The position numbers and the translations under genes are program-made. This document shows positions 15,969 through 24,993 of a stretch of DNA of 27,206 nt, piece by piece. This stretch comes from Clostridium sp. CAG:571. Its GTDB lineage: Bacteria > Bacillota > Clostridia > TANB77 > CAG-508. Every line of letters starts with the position of its first letter. Within the stretch, counting starts at the first letter, position 1. A model generated the notes under the pieces. That model was given only the letters and a program-made list of their open reading frames with translations. It did no database searches and was not told the origin of the DNA. The stretch covers positions 7,259-34,464 of the forward strand of contig HF999507.1 in NCBI GenBank assembly GCA_000434015.1, in the 5' to 3' direction.

Positions 15969-15989
15969 TGTTATAATAGAGGTGAAAAA

Positions 15990-17603
15990 ATGGCATATAC
16001 AGCTTTATATAGAAAATTTAGACCACCTGTTTTTGATCAAATTGTTGGACAGGAGCATATTACTAAAACATTAAAAAACCAAATAAAATCTGGAAGAGTT
16101 GGGCATGCTTATTTATTTAATGGTGGAAGAGGAACAGGTAAAACTTCAGCAGCAAAAATATTAGCAAGAGCAGTGAATTGCTTAAATCCAAAAGATGGAG
16201 AGCCTTGTAATGAATGTGAAATTTGCAAAGCTGCAATAGCAGGATCGTTAACTGATATAGTAGAAATGGATGCAGCATCTAATAATAGTGTAGAAGATAT
16301 CCGTTCAATTAGGGATGAAGTTAATTTTTTACCAACAAAAGCTAAATATAGAGTCTATATTATAGACGAGGTACATATGTTATCAACAGGGGCTTTTAAT
16401 GCATTGTTAAAAACATTAGAAGAACCACCAGAACATGTTAAATTTATATTAGCAACAACAGAACCTCAAAAGTTACCGGCAACAATTTTATCAAGATGTC
16501 AAAGATTTGATTTTAAAAAAATATCAGATAATAATATAGCTAATTGGCTAGAATATGTTTGCAAAGAAAGTAATGTAAAAATAACAAAAGAAGCACTAAA
16601 AACAATTGCATCATTGGCTGAAGGAGCAATGAGAGATGCTTTAAGCATATTAGATCGTTGTATACAAGATGGAAGTAATGAAATTGATGTACAAAAAGTA
16701 AAAAGTTTAGTAGGAATACCAGAAACAGAATATATCAATAAGATAGTAGAGGCTATTTTAGAAAAAAATATGCAACAAGGATTAGATACTATAGATAAAT
16801 TAATTGATGATGGAAAAGATATAAATAATTTAACTTGGGAAATAATAAAATATACAAAAGATATATTATTGTTTAAAACAAGTAAAAAGATTGATTTATA
16901 TACAGAAGAAGAAGTTAATAAAATAGCAAAGTTAGCAGATAAAACTTCTAAAGAGAAACTTTTAAAAGTAATTTTCGATTTATCAGAGTTGGACAACGAT
17001 TTAAAATGGGCTTCTCAAAAAACAATTATTTTACAAGTAGGAATAATGAAATTATGTAGCATAGAACAAGTAAATGATAGAGAAGAATTAATAAAAAAAA
17101 TAAATAAATTAGAAAAAGAAATAAGTGAAATTCAACAAGGTATTATCCACAATTCTTCAAAAAATGTGGATAACAAAGCTCAAAATTTAATAAAAAATGC
17201 AAATATTGAAAAAAAAATGGAGAATAATTTAAAAGAAAATAAAAATCGAACTAATAGTCTAGAAAATTTTAAAAAAGTAGATACATGGCCTAGTATAGTT
17301 AACAATTTAAAGCAAAATGGAAAAATTATGTTGTATACAAATTTAATTAATACAAATGCTAGGGTTCTTAATGATATGATGGTAGGAATAGAGTTCCCGA
17401 ATGGATTAACATCTTTCGGAAAAGCAATTCTAGAAAAACCGGAAAATTTATCAGAACTTACTAAGTTAGTTTCAATGGAATGTGGAAAAGACATGGTTGT
17501 AAAATTATTAGATGAAAATAATTTACCAAAAATTGTGCAAAAAAATAGCATAGATAATATTACAAATAATATTGATATGCCAATAAATATTATAGAAGAA
17601 TAA
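15990..17603 (+). CDS. dnaX: DNA polymerase III subunits gamma and tau
   Basis: A 537-residue clamp-loader ATPase of the replisome. MAYTALYRKFRPPVFDQIVG is the classic N terminus. Walker A GGRGTGKT is at 45-52, zinc ligands are C64, C73, C76 and C79, the DEVH Walker B box is at 126-129, and sensor-type residues are in ATTEPQKLPATILSRCQRFDF. Domain III extends to about 360, followed by a Lys/Asn-rich linker and a tau-like C-terminal domain. AGAGGTG precedes the ATG. Length is close to the B. subtilis protein (about 560). It is followed by ebfC and recR in the conserved Firmicutes order. No convincing programmed-frameshift signal was noticed. Confidence 0.97.
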   Translation: MAYTALYRKFRPPVFDQIVGQEHITKTLKNQIKSGRVGHAYLFNGGRGTGKTSAAKILARAVNCLNPKDGEPCNECEICKAAIAGSLTDIVEMDAASNNSVEDIRSIRDEVNFLPTKAKYRVYIIDEVHMLSTGAFNALLKTLEEPPEHVKFILATTEPQKLPATILSRCQRFDFKKISDNNIANWLEYVCKESNVKITKEALKTIASLAEGAMRDALSILDRCIQDGSNEIDVQKVKSLVGIPETEYINKIVEAILEKNMQQGLDTIDKLIDDGKDINNLTWEIIKYTKDILLFKTSKKIDLYTEEEVNKIAKLADKTSKEKLLKVIFDLSELDNDLKWASQKTIILQVGIMKLCSIEQVNDREELIKKINKLEKEISEIQQGIIHNSSKNVDNKAQNLIKNANIEKKMENNLKENKNRTNSLENFKKVDTWPSIVNNLKQNGKIMLYTNLINTNARVLNDMMVGIEFPNGLTSFGKAILEKPENLSELTKLVSMECGKDMVVKLLDENNLPKIVQKNSIDNITNNIDMPINIIEE

Positions 17604-17622
17604 TTTTAAGGAGGAATGTAAA

Positions 17623-17961
17623 ATGGCAAAAAGAGGATTTCCTGGAATGGGAGGATTTGGTGGTATGAATATAAACCAATTAATGAAAGAAGCAAAAAAA
17701 ATGCAAGCAGATATGGAAAAATCACAAGAAGAATTAGCAAGCAAAGAATTTGATGCAAGTTCTGGTGGAGGAGCTGTTTATGTAAAAGTATCTGGAAATA
17801 AAGAAGTGAAAGAAATAGTTATAAAAAAAGATGTTGTAGATCCAGAAGATGTAGAGATGCTACAAGATTTAATAATAACATGTGTTAATGAAGCTTTAAG
17901 AAAAGTTGACAGTGCGCAAGCTGCTCAATTTGGAAAATATAATATACCAGGAATTATGTAA
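17623..17961 (+). CDS. ebfC: Nucleoid-associated protein YbaB/EbfC
   Basis: A 112-residue DNA-binding protein that forms dimers on the nucleoid. It has a Gly/Met-rich N terminus (FPGMGGFGGMN), the conserved helix QLMKEAKKMQADMEKSQEELA, and the strand region GGGAVYVKVSGNKEVKEIVI, with length as in the family. TAAGGAGG lies about 8 bases upstream. It sits 19 bases after dnaX and 18 bases before recR, the standard recombination/repair operon. Nothing unusual. Confidence 0.95.
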   Translation: MAKRGFPGMGGFGGMNINQLMKEAKKMQADMEKSQEELASKEFDASSGGGAVYVKVSGNKEVKEIVIKKDVVDPEDVEMLQDLIITCVNEALRKVDSAQAAQFGKYNIPGIM

Positions 17962-17979
17962 GAAATGAGGCAATAATAT

Positions 17980-18579
17980 ATGTCATACTATTCACCATCA
18001 ATAGAAAAATTAATAGAAGCTTTTGAAAAATTACCGAGTATAGGAAGCAAGACTGCTGCGAGACTTGCTTTTTATATTTTAAATTCAAGTGAAGAGGAAA
18101 CAAAAGAATTTGTAAACAGTATATTAGAAGCAAAAAAAAATCTAAAGTATTGTTCTGTTTGCTATAATATATCAGATACAGATCCATGTATGATTTGTGC
18201 AAATAAAGGAAGAGACAAATCTATTATATGTGTAGTAGAAGATGTAAAAGATATAGTAGCAATGGAAAAAACACATGAATTTAAAGGGGTTTATCATGTG
18301 CTTCATGGATCTATATCACCAATGAATGGTGTTGGACCAGATGATATAAAAATAAAAGAATTACTTTCAAGATTAATGGAAGGAGACGTAAAAGAAATAA
18401 TATTAGCAACAAATCCAAGAGTAGAAGGCGAAGCAACCGCAATGTATTTATCAAAATTAATAAAACCACTAGGAATAAAAGTTACAAGAATTGCGCATGG
18501 AATACCAGTGGGAGGAGATTTAGAATATACAGATGAAATTACATTAAGTAAGGCTCTGGAGGGAAGAAGAGAATTATAA
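17980..18579 (+). CDS. recR: Recombination protein RecR
   Basis: A 199-residue repair protein that helps RecO and RecF load RecA at gaps. The helix-hairpin-helix LPSIGSKTAARLA is at residues 18-30, the C4 zinc finger at C58, C61, C70 and C73, then a Toprim domain (CVVEDVKDIVAME, and ATNPRVEGEATAMYL) and a Walker-B-like C-terminal part with GIPVGGDLEYTDEITL. Full length for the family. GAGG precedes the ATG. Last gene of the dnaX-ebfC-recR run; no strong terminator is visible directly after it, and the next gene converges from the other strand. Confidence 0.97.
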   Translation: MSYYSPSIEKLIEAFEKLPSIGSKTAARLAFYILNSSEEETKEFVNSILEAKKNLKYCSVCYNISDTDPCMICANKGRDKSIICVVEDVKDIVAMEKTHEFKGVYHVLHGSISPMNGVGPDDIKIKELLSRLMEGDVKEIILATNPRVEGEATAMYLSKLIKPLGIKVTRIAHGIPVGGDLEYTDEITLSKALEGRREL

Positions 18580-18586
18580 AAGACTT

Positions 18587-18772
18587 TTATGTATCGGAAG
18601 TTATAATTCTATTTGCTTCTGCAGTTGCAATTGTACTTAAATTAGAACCAAGTGCGGAAAAAAAGTTTCCAAGAGTATCAATTTCATCTGGCGATAAATC
18701 ATTAGAAATATAAATGGATAAAATGCTGGCTAAAGTGACTAATTCACAGCCAGAAAGATTATTAAAACACAT
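18587..18772 (-). CDS. Small DUF6774-like protein
   Basis: A 61-residue helical protein: MCFNNLSGCELVTLASIL, a LSPDEIDTLGNFFSALGSNL helix and a TIATAEANRII helix. The CELVT start and the two-helix plan match small clostridial proteins I recall as DUF6774; their role is unknown. The ATG at 18772 is used because GGAGGT ends 8 bases upstream. Both the ribosome site and the ATG lie inside the 3' arm of a long hairpin (18765-18821), so initiation may be controlled by RNA folding. It lies downstream of the glycolipid synthase gene on the same strand and convergent to recR. Confidence 0.65.
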   Translation of the reverse strand: MCFNNLSGCELVTLASILSIYISNDLSPDEIDTLGNFFSALGSNLSTIATAEANRIITSDT

Positions 18773-18821
18773 AAGCACTTACCTCCATTAATAAATATAT
18801 GAGGTTAGTGCTTATGTGTTT
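18765..18821 (-). promoter_or_regulatory. Long hairpin covering SD and start of the small ORF
   Basis: Arms at 18765-18785 and 18801-18821, each 21 bases, pair except for one position around a 15-base loop. On the minus strand the 5' arm can cover GGAGGT and the ATG of the downstream 61-residue ORF. The 3' arm ends in TTTT, so the structure could also terminate the glycosyltransferase transcript. Confidence 0.7.
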
Positions 18822-18835
18822 CATAAAACAAATAT

Positions 18836-19967
18836 TTATTTTTTACTATTTAAAATAATCTCACAAATGTCTCTAGTTGAATTAGGTTTTCCAATTAGTT
18901 TTGCCTGAGTTTGTAATTTCTCTAAAGTGTTTGAATTATCTAATACATTAGACAATGTTTCTTCTATATTATCATCATTTTTTAACCAAATGGCAGCATG
19001 GTGTTCTTCTAAATAAGAAGCATTTGATTCTTCTTGACCTGGTAAAGGATTAATAACTATAATAGGTAGACCGAGAAGCCAAACTTTCTGAAGATGTTAA
19101 TCCGCCAGGCTTTGTTATTACTAAGCTTGAAATATGCATTAGCTCTGGAATTTTATCTGTATATTCAAAAATTTTAATATCATTTGCATTTTTTTCAGTA
19201 ACAAAGTTTTCAAAACTATTTTTCATTTTTTGGTTTTTTCCGGAGATTGCAACAATTTGATATTTATCAGTGTTCTGGCAAAGATATTTAAAAATATTGA
19301 TAGTTCGTTCTTTTCCAAGACCAAATTCTCCTCCCCCAAAAAATAAAATTAACTTTTTATTAGGATTTAATTTAAAAAAATTAAAAATTTCATGTTTATC
19401 ATAAGTTCGTAAAAATCTACTTGAGACAGGTATTCCAGTAGCAAATACTTTAAAACTAGGAATTCCGTAATCAATAAGCTGATATTTCATTTCTTCATGA
19501 GCAACAAAAAAATAGTCTATAAATTCATTTCCTACAAGCCACTGATCATGTGGAGCAAAATCTGTAAGAATACTAGCTAAAATACATTTTGTTTTGTTTT
19601 TTTTCTTTAAATAACTAGTCATTTGTGATCCAAATGGATGAGTAGAAATAACTATATCAGGTTTTTCTTCTTGAAATAGATGATATAATTTTGAGGCTAA
19701 AAAGCGATTAGCGGTATTACTAAATTTTGCTAAAAAGCCTTTTTGAGAATTATTATAAACGTTTCCCCAAAGTTTAGGAGCATTTTTTGCCATATACTTA
19801 TAAGCAGAAGTTGTCATTTTATCAATTCTTTTACTAATATAATGAATGCAATCTACAATTTCTGTTTCTACATCATTAAAGTTATTGTCTATATATTCCT
19901 TGATGGATCTGGCTGCTGATAAATGGCCACCTCCATAAGATGCGTAAAATATAATTATTTTTTTCAT
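18836..19967 (-). pseudogene. MGDG-synthase/UgtP-like glycosyltransferase, frameshifted
   Basis: A glycolipid synthase of the MGDG synthase/UgtP group that transfers sugar to diacylglycerol at the inner face of the membrane. The N-terminal acceptor domain begins MKKIIIFYASYGGGH, with GGGH at residues 12-15. The GT28-type donor domain has FFGGGEFGLGKER and ITKPGGLTSSESLA. The frame then ends in RSTYYSY and a stop at 19050. One base too many at 19073-19076 explains this: one frame over it continues GLPIIVINPLPGQEESNASYL, through NSTRDICEIILNSKK, to a TAA at 18838-18836. The full product would be about 377 residues. Without the tail the nucleotide-sugar site (PGQEESN) is lost. Divergent from sleB. 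Confidence 0.88.
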
Positions 19968-20111
19968 TTATATCAAAAATCCTTTCTTCGATAAAATTTA
20001 TTAAATTATAGCATATTAAATTTGTTTTTACAAAAAATTTCAAAAAAAGAATAATATTTAATAAAAAAGAAACAATATTTAATAAATAATTAAATTTGAA
20101 AGGAGAAAAAT

Positions 20112-20591
20112 TTGAAAAGAATAGTAAAAATAATGTTGATAATATTTTTAATTATTTTTTCAACAATTGCAACATATAATATTTTTCTTATTGGCGTTAA
20201 AGAAAATATATCAATAGCTGCAACAAATTCAAATGTTTCAAATGTACAATTAATAGCAAGAGCGATAAATGGAGAGGCAAGAGGAGAAAGTTACGAAGGG
20301 CAAGTTGCTGTAGGTGCAGTTATCTTAAATAGAGTGAAAAATCCAAGTTTTCCTAATACCATTGCAGGTGTAATTTATGAACCGGGAGCATTTACAGCAG
20401 TATCTGATGGACAAATTAATGTTCCAATTAAAGATAATTCTACAGTAGTAAAGGCGGCACAAGATGCTCTAAATGGTTGGGATCCAACAGGTGGAGCAAT
20501 ATATTATTTTAATCCTAATACTGCTACTAATAGTTGGATTTGGTCAAGACCAGTAATAAAAACGATAGGAAAACATAGATTTTGTAAATAG
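20112..20591 (+). CDS. sleB: Spore cortex-lytic enzyme SleB-type hydrolase
   Basis: A 159-residue hydrolase_2-family enzyme, a lytic transglycosylase that degrades cortex peptidoglycan during spore germination. It has an N-terminal membrane/signal segment (IMLIIFLIIFSTIATYNIF, about residues 7-25), and the catalytic domain begins VQLIARAINGEARGESYEG with Glu55 as the expected catalytic residue. It ends GKHRFCK, typical of the family. The N-terminal peptidoglycan-binding domain of B. subtilis SleB (about 300 residues) is absent. The start is TTG at 20112 after AAAGGAG. It is followed 14 bases later by ypeB, as in Bacillus, which supports a germination role. Confidence 0.92.
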   Translation: MKRIVKIMLIIFLIIFSTIATYNIFLIGVKENISIAATNSNVSNVQLIARAINGEARGESYEGQVAVGAVILNRVKNPSFPNTIAGVIYEPGAFTAVSDGQINVPIKDNSTVVKAAQDALNGWDPTGGAIYYFNPNTATNSWIWSRPVIKTIGKHRFCK

Positions 20592-20605
20592 AAAGGAAGA
20601 GAAAA

Positions 20606-21994
20606 ATGGGAAAAATAAAGCAAAAGGTATATGATTGGAAAAATAGGCTCCAAGATAGACACATGCTAACATTGATTATTGTTTTAATTGCAATTATTAT
20701 AGGTATAGGATTATATACTTATAAAAAACAAATGGAATATAGACAAGCTTCAGAAAATGATTATAATATGGCTTTTTATGAGTTAGTAGATTATGTACAA
20801 AATGTAGAAACTTATTTAGCAAAATCGTTAATTTCTAACACTCCAGAACATGGAGCAGAAACCTTAACTCATGTATGGAGAGAAGCTAATCTTGCTCAAA
20901 GTTATTTAGCAAGATTACCAATAGAAAGTAATGAACTATCTAATACATCAAAATTTTTAAATCAAGTAAGTGATTATAGTTACACGTTATCTAGAAAAAA
21001 TATATACAATGAAGCTTTGACACAAGAAGATTTAAATAACTTAAAAGAATTGCACAGTTATGCAATAGAATTGGAAAATACATTGAATCAATTATCTGTA
21101 GATATAAATGATGGAAGAATTAGCTGGGGAGAATTGACTAAAAAAGGAAGTAGTGTTTTTTCACAGCAAGTTAGTAATATATCCAAAGATAGTTTCAGCA
21201 ATCTAGAAGAAAATTTTCATAAGTATTCAGGATTGATATATGATGGAGCTTTTTCTGAACATTTAACAAATCCAGAAAGAAAGGGATTAACAGGAGAAGA
21301 GATAGACGAAAACAAGGCAAAGGATATTGCAACTCAATTTATTGGAAAAGATAAAATAAAAGAAATAAATTCAAATGGAAATTCAGAAAATTCAAATATA
21401 CCTTCGTATGATTTTATAGCAAAACTTAATAACAATGAGCATGATTTTTGGATTTCGGTTTCAAAAAAAGGTGGTCATATAGTATTTATGAACTGTAATA
21501 GAAATGTTGAAACAGAATCAATAACACAAAAAAAAGCAAATGAATTAGGAAAACAATTTTTAGAATCAAGAGAAATAAAAAATATGAAAGAGACATATTA
21601 TATAAAACAAGATGGAATTGTAACAATTAATTATGCATATATGCAAAATAATGTAATAATGTATCCGGATTTGATAAAATTAAAAGTTGCTTTGGATAAT
21701 GGAGAAATATTAGGAATTGAAACTACAGGATATTTAAATTCGCATGAAGAAAGAAATTTACAAGAAGTTAAAATAACTAAAGAAAAAGCTAAAGAATCAT
21801 TAAATAAAGATTTGCAAATATTAAGTGAAAATTTAGCTATGATTCCGACAGAATATAAAACAGAAGTATTGTGTTGGGAATTTAAGGGGAAAGTTGAAGA
21901 TAGAGAATTTTTAGTGTATATTAATACGCAGACAGGAAAAGAAGAAGATATTTTAGTAATATTAAACACTCCAAATGGAACTTTAACCATGTAA
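20606..21994 (+). CDS. ypeB: Germination protein YpeB
   Basis: A 462-residue protein that in Bacillus is needed for SleB assembly and stability in the spore. It has one N-terminal membrane anchor (LTLIIVLIAIIIGIGLYTY, residues 21-39) and a helical ectodomain (YNMAFYELVDYVQNVETYLAKSL, HVWREANLAQSYLARLP). Three PepSY-like repeats then contain KAKDIATQFIG, KKANELGKQFLESREIKNM and KEKAKESLNKDL. Length matches the family (about 450). GAAAGGAAGAG precedes the ATG. It directly follows sleB, so the pair is one operon. Confidence 0.95.
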   Translation: MGKIKQKVYDWKNRLQDRHMLTLIIVLIAIIIGIGLYTYKKQMEYRQASENDYNMAFYELVDYVQNVETYLAKSLISNTPEHGAETLTHVWREANLAQSYLARLPIESNELSNTSKFLNQVSDYSYTLSRKNIYNEALTQEDLNNLKELHSYAIELENTLNQLSVDINDGRISWGELTKKGSSVFSQQVSNISKDSFSNLEENFHKYSGLIYDGAFSEHLTNPERKGLTGEEIDENKAKDIATQFIGKDKIKEINSNGNSENSNIPSYDFIAKLNNNEHDFWISVSKKGGHIVFMNCNRNVETESITQKKANELGKQFLESREIKNMKETYYIKQDGIVTINYAYMQNNVIMYPDLIKLKVALDNGEILGIETTGYLNSHEERNLQEVKITKEKAKESLNKDLQILSENLAMIPTEYKTEVLCWEFKGKVEDREFLVYINTQTGKEEDILVILNTPNGTLTM

Positions 21995-22040
21995 GGTTAT
22001 AATTGCTTAAATAAGATATAAAAAATTGATAATAATATTA

Positions 22041-22071
22041 TTAAGAAAACAAAATAGGTTTGTTTTCTTAA
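22041..22071. other. Perfect hairpin before SASP ribosome site
   Basis: TTAAGAAAACAAA (22041-22053) and TTTGTTTTCTTAA (22059-22071) are perfect 13-base arms around a 5-base loop. The 3' arm ends at the first A of AAGGAGG. It could end the ypeB transcript or protect the 5' end of the SASP mRNA; no long T run follows. Confidence 0.55.
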
Positions 22072-22082
22072 GGAGGTTTATT

Positions 22083-22256
22083 ATGTCAAAAAATAGAAAT
22101 TCAATGATTTCCGAAATTTTAAGAGAAGAGATAGCAAAGGAACTTGGAGTATATGAACAGGTAAAAAAAGATGGTGGATGGCAGAATGTTTCATCTAAAA
22201 ATTGTGGAAATATAGTAAAAAAAGCAATAGAAATAGCCAATAGAAGTGTAGAATAG
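22083..22256 (+). CDS. Alpha/beta-type small acid-soluble spore protein
   Basis: A 57-residue DNA-binding spore protein. The segment LREEIAKELGVYEQVKKDGGW followed by SSKNCGNIVKKAIEIANRSVE matches the SspF-like short members: a Glu-Ile-Ala-x-Glu-Leu-Gly helix, then a conserved Gly turn and a second helix. Such proteins coat DNA in the forespore. The ATG at 22083 follows AAGGAGG by 6 bases; an open frame to 22026 has no site. It is short compared with the common 60-70 residues. A terminator follows. Location right after sleB-ypeB fits forespore expression, though no clear SigG promoter was found. Confidence 0.85.
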   Translation: MSKNRNSMISEILREEIAKELGVYEQVKKDGGWQNVSSKNCGNIVKKAIEIANRSVE

Positions 22257-22271
22257 TAATTTAAAAGGTTT

Positions 22272-22315
22272 AAATACATTTTGAACATTATTAAAATGTA
22301 TTTGGACTTTTTTTT
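22272..22315 (+). terminator. Terminator after SASP gene
   Basis: AAATACATTTT (22272-22282) pairs with AAAATGTATTT (22293-22303), followed by a T run at 22308-22315. Confidence 0.85.
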
Positions 22316-22388
22316 ACTATAATAAAAATATGTTGTAAAAATAAATAAGTTGGAATATAATTTAAAAATGAAAAATGGAGGTAAACTT

Positions 22389-23777
22389 ATGGGAAATAAA
22401 GAAATTTTTGTAAAGGATATAGTTAATATATGTAATGCTGAATTAGTTTTGGGTAATAAAAATGAAATATGTAAAAACTTTTCAAAAGATACTAGAACTA
22501 TAAATAGTGGGGATGTATATATAGGAATAAAAGGAGAAAATTTTGATGGAAATAAGTTTTATTTAGAAGCTTTAGAAAAAGGTGCTAAAGTATGTATTAT
22601 TCAAGATATAGAAATAGAATTAGAAAAAGTAAAAAAATATGGTGATGTATCTATAATAAAAGTAAAAGATACTATAAAAGCACTTCAAGATATAGCAAAG
22701 TATAAAAGAAGTTTATACAATATACCAGTAATTGCAATTACTGGTAGTGTAGGTAAAACAAGTACAAAAGATATAGTAGCAAGTGTGTTAGAAACTAAAT
22801 TTAAAGTATTAAAAACCCAAGGAAATTTAAACAATCATATAGGATTACCATTAACAATATTGAAACTTGAAAATCATGAAGCTTTAGTTGTGGAAATGGG
22901 AATGAATAAATTAGGAGAAATAAGAGTTTTGACCAATATAGCAAAACCAAATGTTGCAGTTATTACTAATGTTGGAACATCACATATTGGAAATTTAGGG
23001 TCAAGAGAAAATATATTAAAAGCTAAATTAGAAATAATAGAAGGGTTGGAAAAAAATGGAACATTAGTAATAAATAAGGATAATGATTTGTTAAAGAAGT
23101 GGTATGAAGAAAATAAAAATTCTAAATATAAAATAAAAACATATGGAATAAAAGAAAAATGTGACTATAGAGGATATAATATAGAAGCAAATGAAAATGG
23201 AAGTAATTATAAAGTTGATATTAATAATAAAACATATGAAATAAAAATAAATGTTGGTGGTGAACATTTTGTTTATAATAGTTTATGTGCTATAACTGTG
23301 GCAGAGCTATTTGAAATACCAATTGAAAAAATACAAAAAGGAATATTACAATTTGAATTAACTAAAAACAGAATGGAAATAAAAAATAAAAATAATATAA
23401 CAATAATTAATGATACTTATAATGCCAATTATGATTCTATGAAAGCCGCAATAGATTTTTTAGGAAGTAGGAAAGAAAGAAAAATTGCAGTTTTAGGTGA
23501 TATGTTAGAATTAGGAGAATTCTCAGAAAAACTACATAGAGACGTTGGAAAAGTTATTGTAAAAAATGACATAGATATATTAATAACTGTAGGAGAAAAT
23601 GCCAAGTATATTTCTGACGAAGCAAATAAATTAGGTATGAATGAATTAAATATAATTAATTGTAATAATAATTTAGAAGCAATAAATAAAATAAAAAATA
23701 TAATGAAAAAAAATGACGTTATTTTAATAAAAGCATCAAATGGTATGAAATTCAAAGAAATTGTTGAGGCTCTTTAA
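22389..23777 (+). CDS. murF: UDP-MurNAc-pentapeptide synthetase MurF
   Basis: A 462-residue cytoplasmic ligase that adds D-Ala-D-Ala to UDP-MurNAc-tripeptide. The N-terminal UDP-binding domain has FSKDTRTINSGDVYIGIKGE. The ATP loop GSVGKTS is at 119-125, followed by TQGNLNNHIGLPLT, VVEMGMNKLGEI and NDTYNANYDSMKAAI, all MurF signatures; the C-terminal domain has VLGDMLELGE. The ATG at 22389 follows GGAGGT by 6-7 bases; an upstream in-frame TTG at 22350 has no site. 25 bases upstream of ddl, which makes its dipeptide substrate, so the two are surely one operon. Confidence 0.95.
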   Translation: MGNKEIFVKDIVNICNAELVLGNKNEICKNFSKDTRTINSGDVYIGIKGENFDGNKFYLEALEKGAKVCIIQDIEIELEKVKKYGDVSIIKVKDTIKALQDIAKYKRSLYNIPVIAITGSVGKTSTKDIVASVLETKFKVLKTQGNLNNHIGLPLTILKLENHEALVVEMGMNKLGEIRVLTNIAKPNVAVITNVGTSHIGNLGSRENILKAKLEIIEGLEKNGTLVINKDNDLLKKWYEENKNSKYKIKTYGIKEKCDYRGYNIEANENGSNYKVDINNKTYEIKINVGGEHFVYNSLCAITVAELFEIPIEKIQKGILQFELTKNRMEIKNKNNITIINDTYNANYDSMKAAIDFLGSRKERKIAVLGDMLELGEFSEKLHRDVGKVIVKNDIDILITVGENAKYISDEANKLGMNELNIINCNNNLEAINKIKNIMKKNDVILIKASNGMKFKEIVEAL

Positions 23778-23802
23778 TTTTTTATAAAGGAGGAAGTATA
23801 AA

Positions 23803-24867
23803 ATGAGAAAAATAAAAATTGGAGTTATTTTTGGAGGTATGTCTACAGAACATGACGTGTCTATAGTGTCAGGAACTTCTGTGATTCAAAATTTAAATAA
23901 AGAAAAATATGAAGTATATCCAATATATATATCAAAAGCAGGTGTTTGGTATAAGTATATAAAAAAAATAGAAGATATAAAAATAGTTCCAATAGGCAAA
24001 GAAATAACTGAATTAGAAAATATTGAAAATCCTATAGGAATTCTAAAACAATTTGATGTCATATTTCCAGTATTACATGGATTATATGGAGAAGATGGTA
24101 CGATTCAAGGTTTAATGGAATTAATTAAAGTGCCATATGTTGGGTGCAAAGTATTAGGGTCTTGTGCATGCATGGATAAAGTATATACTAAAATTATATT
24201 AAATCAAGCAAAGATAAATCAAGTAAAATATGCATATATAAGAAAGTTTGAGGATAAATATGTATATATAGATGAGAACTTTAATGAAAATGTAAATTCA
24301 CTAGATGATGTTATGAAAAATATAAATAAGAAATTAGAATTCCCTGTCTTTGTAAAACCTTCTAATTCGGGTTCATCTGTTGGTATAAGTAAAGCAAATA
24401 ATATAGAGGAATTAAAAAAAGCTATAGAAGTTGCTGCTAAATATGATAATAAAATTTTGATTGAGCAAGGAATAGAAGCAAGAGAATTAGAATGTGCTAT
24501 ACTTGGAAATGAAGATGTAAAAGCGTCTTGTGTAGGCGAGATATTACCAGCAGAGGATTTTTATTCATATGATGCAAAGTATAAAAATGATAATTCAAGA
24601 GTTGTTATTAACGCTGAAATAACAAAAGATCAAGAAAAAGAAATAAAGGAGATAGCAATTAAAGCTTTTAAAGCTTTAGATTGCAAAGGATTGGCTAGAG
24701 TAGACTTCTTTATAGATAAAAAAACTGAAAAGATATATTTAAATGAAATAAATACAATGCCAGGATTTACTGAAATTAGTATGTATCCAAAATTATGGAA
24801 ACATTCAGGTATTTCATATAGTGACTTATTAGATAATTTAATAAAACTTGCTTTAGAAAATAAGTAA
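23803..24867 (+). CDS. ddl: D-alanine-D-alanine ligase
   Basis: A 354-residue ATP-grasp enzyme joining two D-Ala, the substrate for MurF. N-terminal GGMSTEHDVS carries the first-subsite Glu (E16). HGLYGEDGTIQG starts at residue 92, KPSNSGSSVGISK is the ATP loop, and NEINTMPGFT carries the metal ligands. The omega-loop reads FYSYDAKY, with the Tyr seen in D-Ala-D-Ala ligases rather than the His/Lys types of VanA or lactate-specific enzymes. This predicts ordinary pentapeptide ends. AAGGAGG lies about 9 bases before the ATG. A strong terminator follows. Confidence 0.96.
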   Translation: MRKIKIGVIFGGMSTEHDVSIVSGTSVIQNLNKEKYEVYPIYISKAGVWYKYIKKIEDIKIVPIGKEITELENIENPIGILKQFDVIFPVLHGLYGEDGTIQGLMELIKVPYVGCKVLGSCACMDKVYTKIILNQAKINQVKYAYIRKFEDKYVYIDENFNENVNSLDDVMKNINKKLEFPVFVKPSNSGSSVGISKANNIEELKKAIEVAAKYDNKILIEQGIEARELECAILGNEDVKASCVGEILPAEDFYSYDAKYKNDNSRVVINAEITKDQEKEIKEIAIKAFKALDCKGLARVDFFIDKKTEKIYLNEINTMPGFTEISMYPKLWKHSGISYSDLLDNLIKLALENK

Positions 24868-24881
24868 AAGTTAAAAAATAA

Positions 24882-24926
24882 AAAATGTACCAAACTTTTT
24901 AGCATAAAAGTTTGGTGCATTTTTTA
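24882..24926 (+). terminator. Terminator of murF-ddl operon
   Basis: ATGTACCAAACTTTT and AAAAGTTTGGTGCAT form a 15-base stem with one G-T wobble around a short loop, followed by a T run. Confidence 0.85.
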
Positions 24927-24993
24927 TAAAATTTATTTTCATAGTAAAAAAAGTGTGATATAATACGTTTACCTTAAAAGAGGAGGATGTCTA

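Noticed and set aside
15972..15977. TATAAT just upstream of dnaX as its promoter
   Set aside because: Transcription would start inside or after the AGAGGTG ribosome site, leaving no usable leader, and no -35 fits. It is more likely a chance A+T match after the SRP terminator.
17209..17221. Programmed frameshift in dnaX at an A-rich run
   Set aside because: The A run occurs, but no clear stimulatory stem-loop or conserved early stop in the -1 frame was evident; A runs are common in this DNA.
20050..20095. Two copies of AATATTTAATAAA before sleB as operators
   Set aside because: The region is almost pure A+T, so such repeats are expected by chance; no symmetrical or spaced operator pattern is evident.
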